A stretch of DNA of 61,884 nt, taken from Mesostigma viride. Its lineage: Eukaryota > Streptophyta > Mesostigmatophyceae > Mesostigmatales > Mesostigmataceae. The notes below the pieces were generated by a model, which saw only the letters and a program-made list of their open reading frames with translations, had not been told where the DNA came from and searched no databases. The DNA is taken from contig RPFO01000455.1 of NCBI GenBank assembly GCA_009746045.1, positions 1 through 61,884 of the forward strand. Reading direction: 5' to 3'. Shown one piece after another: positions 56,389 to 61,884 of the stretch (its first letter is position 1; the number at the start of each line of letters is the position of its first letter). The position numbers and the translations under genes are program-made.

Positions 56389-57194
56389 TGTTGGATTGGG
56401 AGAGGAAACTAATGGGTTTTACACAATGCCTTGTGCTTGGCCTTGCTACCCACACACCTTGCAGGTGCTGAAAGAAAGAGAGGTTGAAGACAATTTACGT
56501 GGAAGAATAAATGGCTTTATTAGAATATAATAGTTGGAGAAGAGCTTGAATGGAGGTTGAATGGAGGTACCTGCCCTTAGGGGGCAGTTTCCTTTTATAC
56601 CTTTTAGGCTAGGAAGGATGACATCAGCAATGACATCATCACAGAAGCTTGTAGAAACATCCTAGCATATTCCTAGCATATTCCCAGCATATTCTCAGTA
56701 TATTCCAGGAATATTCCTGGCATATTCTTAGAACATTCCTAGAACATTCTAGACATGATCCAATGAGCTGGCATAATAGCTAGATGCCAAGTGTCTACGT
56801 AATAATGTGCCACATAACATGATTAATAAAGTGACACATCTCTTCTCCTTGGAGTGACAAGTGTCATGCAATGAGTCTACCCACTTGTCATCATGTAAGT
56901 CATAACATGTGTCATCATGAGCTGCCAACACTTGTCAGCTCATGGACCAAACACTTGTCCAATAGGCCATAGCACCACTTGTCAATCAAATACGTGATGC
57001 TACTAGGCTGACTCAGGTTACAAGTCATCCATGTCCAAGTATAGGACTATGGCACATGAATATTGATCAGCTCATTGAGCCCTTCCATCTAGCTCATCAT
57101 AGCTATCAAATTCCCAGTCCATATGGAATAAATCCAACAAGAAATAAATCAGGCTGGGATATATTGTGGCCAGGTGGATATAATATCCCTAACA
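56389..57194 (-). repeat. 3' LTR of the Copia element
   Basis: 806 bp, TGTTGGATTGGG to ATATCCCTAACA on plus. Confidence 0.92.
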
Positions 57195-57202
57195 CCCCCC
57201 TT
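57195..57202 (-). other. Polypurine tract of the Copia element
   Basis: AAGGGGGG on the minus strand directly before the 3' LTR. Confidence 0.75.
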
Positions 57203-58654
57203 AGCCACATGGGCACAATGCAAAAGATGTCTGGGTAGGTGGAATCTCAACACCCCCCTTAACCACATGCTCGTAGCATGCCGTCCAGTTGCTAGCATGG
57301 TGCAACTGAAAATGAAGATGCCGTCCTCGTGAAACGCTTGAAGCTCCAACATGCGGTCATGAGCCGCACTACCGCCACTGATCCCCCCCGGCAACGCGAA
57401 TGAGTGTCCTACCATAGCAGCAACGCACTAGCTGCCCATCATCCTGGATGGCTGATACCCAACCCTTAGTTGGAAAAAGTGCTCTAGATGCTACATTCCC
57501 CCCTCACTCAAAGCGGCTGCCCATGGACACAATAGGGGCACACAGTCCCACACATATAATACGGCAACACATGCCAACAAAGAAAGTCCCTATGAGCTAA
57601 CCCAAACGGTATAGAGGTAGGGTAACGGCAACAACACGTGCTGTACACACACGGAGCAACATAACATACGCCATCTCACAAAATAAATGACACCAACATC
57701 ACGTTTTACGCCAAATAAACGGGGTGAGCAAACAAACATATTGGCAACAAATGCCACACAAACAAGGTACAATACAACCTTCAACACAAAACACAGTGGC
57801 CATAACAGATAAACACGCTTCATAGCAAAGAAAACAGGACGTGCAAAACATTACCGCCACAAAGGCGAACACAAGTAACGATTACTTCGTCACGATTCAC
57901 AAATCAGTGCCCGAGAGTAAACATTACGTCCGACATTACAGGCTATGCCGAAATGCACAGCCGAATTCGACACAAAGGACGTAAGCATTTGCATACAAGC
58001 AATGCTCTCAGCACAAAACAAAATAACACACGCGTCACAGGCACTTTAACTTACGAAAACAAGTCGTAGACGACGATACAACGGCGCTTCACTACGCCGC
58101 AGACTAGTGCCACAAATAGCGTGCAAAAACTCTGGATATACACTCCAGGTACGTAGAAAACGTCTCGTGGGAACAATACCAAAATGCGTGGGCCATTGCC
58201 ACTGAACGCATGGCAAAATAAACACATAATTGCTGGAAGAACACAAAGAAAGAACCAGAAAACGCAGGCTTACGGCGCCTCACAATTTCCAGCAAACACG
58301 ACACAAAAGTCGACATACAAGTTCATTTCCCACAGACAAAACATTAGGGCAACCTTGAGGAGTGGGGTCTGTGCATCCTGGGCGACAATTTCCAAGGGTC
58401 GTTGCAGCTAGCGCAATTGCAAATGCCATGGCCTGGCCGAACACCGTAAACTGACCGACGTGATACCTTGGCAGCATTTTGCACCTGAGTTGACCGTTGG
58501 TGCTTGACAGCACTTTGGCTGACAGGTCGCTGTCCACGTCGTTGTCGGCTCGCTCGAGGCCTCGCGCCAGCACCGGACTTGGCAGTCCAGGACTTGGAAA
58601 AATTTTGCAGCTTGGTCGATTTCGCCCTCGCGTCACGAATTTGTTCCCCCTCAG
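57203..58654. other. Interior of the Copia element without a recognisable gene
   Basis: This stretch should hold integrase and reverse transcriptase in a complete element. I see neither the HHCC zinc motif nor a YVDD-type active site. Open frames here are short or lack protein-like pattern. Confidence 0.6.
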
Positions 58655-60433
58655 TTAGGCTGGCAGCGTTCGAGCGCCGCGCCTTTGGTCTGGTCGCCGG
58701 ACTTTGGTTACTAGCACCAGTATCACCTGGTATGCTGGCGGCGACAACGCGCTCCGCCTGCACTGGGCTGTTCTGGACCGCAGTTTCTGGAAGTACTTCA
58801 GCGTCTGACACGGACTTCTCCATTGCGCTGGAAACTTCTCGAATTGGCGTGAACTTCCACTGGGCCGGCGCAGAGTATAAAAGCCACGCAGTGTGCGAGT
58901 AATGCCCAGTAGGCCGCCCCCGATCCCGCATACACGGGCAAGCATGGCCAGTATGACCGTTAGGCCCACGGCCAGCCACTCCGCCGCGTGTCCCGAGGCA
59001 CGTGAGATGCTGCGCTCGCTGCTCGCCATTTTCTGCCCTTGACAGGCAGCGTCGACGTCCTTGAAGCTCGTCGCCGAAGATTTCAGCTCTGGGATGGCGT
59101 CCATCGCTGCGTCCGCACCGCGCGCGGGCAAAAAGTAGGTGTTGTTCCTCGTCACGATGCTGCAGGGCCTGCTGTCCAGCACAGCAACCCGCTTGGCGAG
59201 GTCGACGTTGTGGCCATCCTTGACGAGCTGGCCGACAGATAAAAGTCGGGTGCTCAGCTTTGGAACGAGCAGCGCGTTTTGGAGGTGCACGTCTGCCTCC
59301 TGGCCCGGCAGCTTCAGCTTGACAGTCCCGATGGCTGTCGCCTTCAGTTTGCCGCCTGAGCCGGCGATTTCCCTGTTGTGAGGGTGCAGGCACACGAAAT
59401 CCGACGGGCATGGCGTCATGTGACAGCTCGCTGCAGAATCCAGCACCCAGCTGGTCGGCGCCTTCTTTTCATATTGCGTGAGTGCAGCAGTGTCCGACGG
59501 CGATGGCGACTCGGCGATGGTGGCGAAGACGAAGCCGGACGGCAGCTCTGCAGCCTCCTGGGTGATGTGCGCCTCGCTGGCACCTGGTGAGTGCCCCTTT
59601 CTCGCCGCTGATGTCGCGTGGTTCCGTCGCGTCGCCTGGTTCTTGCGTTCTTGCTTCAGCTCCGGATGCTTCTCCCAGCACTGGGCCTCCACGTGCCCGA
59701 GCTTCTTGCAGTGATAGCACCGCTTTCCTCCACTTTTCTTGGTAGTAGTGTGGAAAGCCTGGCCGTCCGATGAGCTCTCCTTCTTTGCTTCAGCAGAACG
59801 CCCTCCCATCAGCATGTCCTCCGCCTCCAGCAGCGCAGCCTTGACCTCCTCCAAGTTGTCCTCCTCCTTGAAATGCACCGATATCAGCGCAGGGCGATAT
59901 TTGTCTGGCAGGCCGCTCTTGAGAATGGCTGCGAAGTCTTGGTCACTCATGACTCCCCCCACAGCACGGTACTCCGCCAGCAGCAGCAGTCCCCTTAGGA
60001 TATACTGCCCCATGGTCTCCCCTGGCTTCATTTGCAGCCTGTGCAGCTGGACCCTGAGGTCCATCCGGTGGCTCTTGGTGAGCTTTTGCTGCTCGTAGAC
60101 CTCCCTCAGCGTCTTGTAGAGCTTGCTGCCAGATTGGTCTGGCACGAGCGATAGGATGCGCCTCGCTTCTCCAACAAGTGCAGCTGAGATAACAAGGCCG
60201 ACAGCCATGTCAGCCTTGGGGTCCTCCTTGGTGCCAAGCAGAACATCCTTAACCCCGTAGAAGCGACAGAAGCCCTCAAGGGATGTCTTGGTCTCCTCCC
60301 AGCCACGTAAACTTGTGCCGTCAAATTTCAGCACCATCTTGGAGCACACATTCAGCATAGGAGTGTAGTCCACCTCGCTTGCCATGGAGCTTGTAACTGG
60401 GCTGGGTTTCTTGGTGGTCTTCTTGGAGCTCAT
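58655..60433 (-). CDS. Copia-type gag-protease polyprotein
   Basis: 592 aa from the ATG at 60433, seven bases past the primer-binding site. Residues about 30-200 match the Copia gag domain (LKFDGTSLRGWEETKTSLEG, then LYKTLREVYEQQ and the MKPGETMGQYILRG block). A CCHC knuckle CYHCKKLGHVEAQC (C-x2-C-x4-H-x4-C) follows at about 240. The protease-like segment reads WVLDSAASCHMTP; the usual triad is DSG or DTG, so DSA is a deviation that may weaken it. A GAG-pre-integrase-like stretch (LSTRLLSVGQLVKDGHNVDL) follows, then a low-complexity end. Gag forms the particle that packages the RNA. Confidence 0.85.
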   Translation of the reverse strand: MSSKKTTKKPSPVTSSMASEVDYTPMLNVCSKMVLKFDGTSLRGWEETKTSLEGFCRFYGVKDVLLGTKEDPKADMAVGLVISAALVGEARRILSLVPDQSGSKLYKTLREVYEQQKLTKSHRMDLRVQLHRLQMKPGETMGQYILRGLLLLAEYRAVGGVMSDQDFAAILKSGLPDKYRPALISVHFKEEDNLEEVKAALLEAEDMLMGGRSAEAKKESSSDGQAFHTTTKKSGGKRCYHCKKLGHVEAQCWEKHPELKQERKNQATRRNHATSAARKGHSPGASEAHITQEAAELPSGFVFATIAESPSPSDTAALTQYEKKAPTSWVLDSAASCHMTPCPSDFVCLHPHNREIAGSGGKLKATAIGTVKLKLPGQEADVHLQNALLVPKLSTRLLSVGQLVKDGHNVDLAKRVAVLDSRPCSIVTRNNTYFLPARGADAAMDAIPELKSSATSFKDVDAACQGQKMASSERSISRASGHAAEWLAVGLTVILAMLARVCGIGGGLLGITRTLRGFYTLRRPSGSSRQFEKFPAQWRSPCQTLKYFQKLRSRTAQCRRSALSPPAYQVILVLVTKVRRPDQRRGARTLPA

Positions 60434-60440
60434 GAACAAT

Positions 60441-60452
60441 CCTCCGATACCA
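60441..60452 (-). other. Primer-binding site of the Copia element
   Basis: TGGTATCGGAGG on the minus strand, directly after the 5' LTR; initiator methionine tRNA type. Confidence 0.85.
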
Positions 60453-60654
60453 TGTTGGAAAGGTAGAGGAAACTAATGGGTTTTACACAATGCCTTGTGC
60501 TTGGCCTTGCTACCCACACACCTTGCAGGTGCTGAAAGAAAGAGAGGTTGAAGACAATTTACGTGGAAGAATAAATGGCTTTATTAGAATATAATAGTTG
60601 GAGAAGAGCTTGAATGGAGGTTGAATGGAGGTACCTGCCCTTAGGGGGCAGTTT

Positions 60655-60665
60655 CCTTTTATACC
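60655..60665 (-). promoter_or_regulatory. TATA box in the Copia 5' LTR
   Basis: GGTATAAAAGG on the minus strand, in the sense orientation of the element. The same sequence is in the other LTR at about 56591-56601. Confidence 0.7.
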
Positions 60666-60724
60666 TTTTAGGCTAGGAAGGATGACATCAGCAATGACAT
60701 CATCACAGAAGCTTGTAGAAACAT

Positions 60725-60816
60725 CCTAGCATATTCCTAGCATATTCCCAGCATATTCTCAGTATATTCCAGGAATATTCCTGGCATATTCTTAGAACAT
60801 TCCTAGAACATTCTAG
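60725..60816 (-). promoter_or_regulatory. Cluster of heat-shock-element-like motifs
   Basis: About ten GAA or TTC triplets in alternating arrangement (GAATGTTC twice, GAATATTC once, plus half sites) lie 60-150 bp upstream of the TATA box. Spacing is partly off the ideal 5-bp rule. The same cluster is in the other LTR at about 56661-56755. Confidence 0.5.
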
Positions 60817-61884
60817 ACATGATCCAATGAGCTGGCATAATAGCTAGATGCCAAGTGTCTACATAATAATGTGCCACATAACATGATTAATAAAGTGACA
60901 CATCTCTTCTCCTTGGAGTGACAAGTGTCATGCAATGAGTCTACCCACTTGTCATCATGTAAGTCATAACATGTGTCATCATGAGCTTCCAACACTTGTC
61001 AGCTCATGGACCAAACACTTGTCCAATAGGCCATAGCACCACTTGTCAATCAAATACGTGATGCTACTAGGCTGACTCAGGGTACAAGTCATCCATGTCC
61101 AAGTATAGGACTATGGCACATGAATATTGATCAGCTCATTGAGCCTGTTCCATCTAGCTCATCATAGCTATCAAATTCCCAGTCCATATGGAATAAATCC
61201 AACAAGAAATAAATCAGGCTGGGATACATTGTGGCCAGGTGGATATAATATCCATAACAATAACCACTTCCGAGCACCCAAGTTAATTCGGCCGAATTAA
61301 ACTTGGGTGCTCGGAAAGTGGTTATTCCGGCAAAAATAGTGTTCCGGCCCGATTTGCCTCAGGCGGCAAAAGGTTCCGGCACTATTTAACGTAACTCACA
61401 CACGTACATACACCGCGCACGCAAGGGGCGGCTGCACACACACGTACACACCGCGCACGCGAGGGCGGCTGCTGACCACACACGTACATACACCATGCAC
61501 GCAAGGGGCTGCACACACACTTACACACACCTTGCACGCAAGGGCCGGCATGCACACACACTGGCATACACCGCGCACGCAAGGGCGGCTGCACACAACG
61601 TACGAACATACACCGCGCACGCAAGGGGCGAGTGCACACAACACGTACACACACACGCTCAAGCGGCGGCTGCACACACACGTACACACACCATGCACAC
61701 AATTGCCGCATGCACACACCACCGTACATCCAGCTGCGCACGCAAGGGGCAACTGCACACACATGTACACACGCTGGGGCGGCTGCACTCACATGTACAC
61801 ACACCGCGCACGCAAGGGCCGGCATGCACCACACACGTACCATACACCGCGCCGCGGGCATACTGCACACACACGTACACACCA

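Larger units (their letters stand above)
56389..61259 (-). mobile_element. Copia-type element with gag and protease only
   Basis: 4,871 bp with LTRs 56389-57194 and 60453-61259 that differ at roughly ten positions, so it is older than the element at 48579. Target duplication ATAAC at 56384-56388 and 61260-61264. Primer site, TATA box, gag frame and purine tract all agree on the minus strand. Integrase, reverse transcriptase and RNase H are absent: only about 1.4 kb without a polymerase frame lies between the protease end and the 3' LTR. This is the layout of terminal-repeat gag elements, which use enzymes from a complete relative. Confidence 0.88.
60453..61259 (-). repeat. 5' LTR of the Copia element
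   Basis: 807 bp. It carries a TATA box and, upstream of it in the sense direction, a cluster of GAAnnTTC motifs. Confidence 0.92.
55637..61396. mobile_element. Foldback element 2, split by a Copia insertion
   Basis: Same parts as element 1: palindrome 55637-55842, core Q 55843-55974, palindrome 55975-56180, core Q' 56181-56312, then a last palindrome starting at 56313 that is cut at 56388 by the Copia element and resumes at 61260-61396. Flanks are CACAC at 55632-55636 and 61397-61401, consistent with a 5-bp duplication though in simple sequence. It differs from element 1 at shared positions (GGGCCGGAACACT against GGTCCGTCACACT, and AAATAATATT in Q), yet all arms within one element agree. Confidence 0.8.
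47056..61884. repeat. 40-bp minisatellite, four blocks split by mobile elements
   Basis: Blocks: 47056-48578, 50587-52520, 53314-55636 and 61397-61884. The unit reads ACACCGCGCACGCAAGGGGC then GGCTGCACACACACGTACAT, with recurrent variants (CATGCA, GGGCCGGC, GCTTGGGG, AATTGCCGGC). A block of six or more variant units marked by ACAAAATGCACGCTTGGGGC recurs at about 50.6, 53.6, 54.2 and 54.6 kb. Because 40 is not a multiple of three and few stops arise, every frame looks open; these are not genes. The last block is much noisier. Confidence 0.95.

Noticed and set aside
55731-56412. Two identical short proteins in opposite orientation
   Set aside because: They are the same inverted foldback core read from each side, with no independent evidence for coding.

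Overview
The window is nuclear DNA of a eukaryote, most likely a green alga or a close photosynthetic relative. Reasons: genes split by GT-AG introns, MYND-finger and F-box proteins, LTR elements primed by a plant-type initiator-tRNA site, non-LTR reverse transcriptases, and a decayed copy of plastid rpoB. No species can be named from the sequence alone. Over half of the window is tandem or mobile DNA.

Layout. 0-11.2 kb: one minus-strand gene of about 1,560 codons in four phase-compatible exons. Its introns hold arrays of a 48-bp repeat built on the 14-bp palindrome CCAACGGCCGTTGG, and one intron also holds a 4-kb (GGACAA)n array. 11.2-13 kb: a small minisatellite and the rpoB fragment. 13-28.3 kb: a minus-strand cluster of small genes: a Cys/His finger family, a paired unknown family, two MYND proteins (one broken), an F-box protein and a small basic protein. 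Several share a 5' module ending GCAG|ATG. The cluster is interrupted by a non-autonomous DIRS/PAT-like element (17.1-19.1 kb) and a 5'-truncated non-LTR element that split one copy of the palindrome (22.8-24.6 kb). 28.8-36.9 kb: a purine tract and two minisatellites that share one core in opposite orientation, separated by a 190-bp module. 39-43.1 kb: a plus-strand four-exon transposase-like gene of about 871 aa, with palindrome copies in its introns. 45-47 kb: TG-rich DNA. 47-61.9 kb: a 40-bp minisatellite carrying three separate insertions: a young non-autonomous LTR element with equal-length LTRs, and two foldback elements built from perfect 206-bp palindromes. One foldback was later split by a gag-protease-only Copia element.

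Three themes stand out. The 14-bp palindrome recurs roughly 70 times, always outside exons, with its core kept while its flanks drift. Five reading-frame breaks in the two large genes have the same sign: each needs one extra base. Four of them can be placed at runs of six to nine G; the fifth lies in a G-rich repeat and cannot be placed exactly. The simplest explanation is homopolymer under-calling. Non-autonomous mobile elements dominate: only partial reverse transcriptases are present, while the DIRS-like, LTR and foldback elements all lack their own enzymes.
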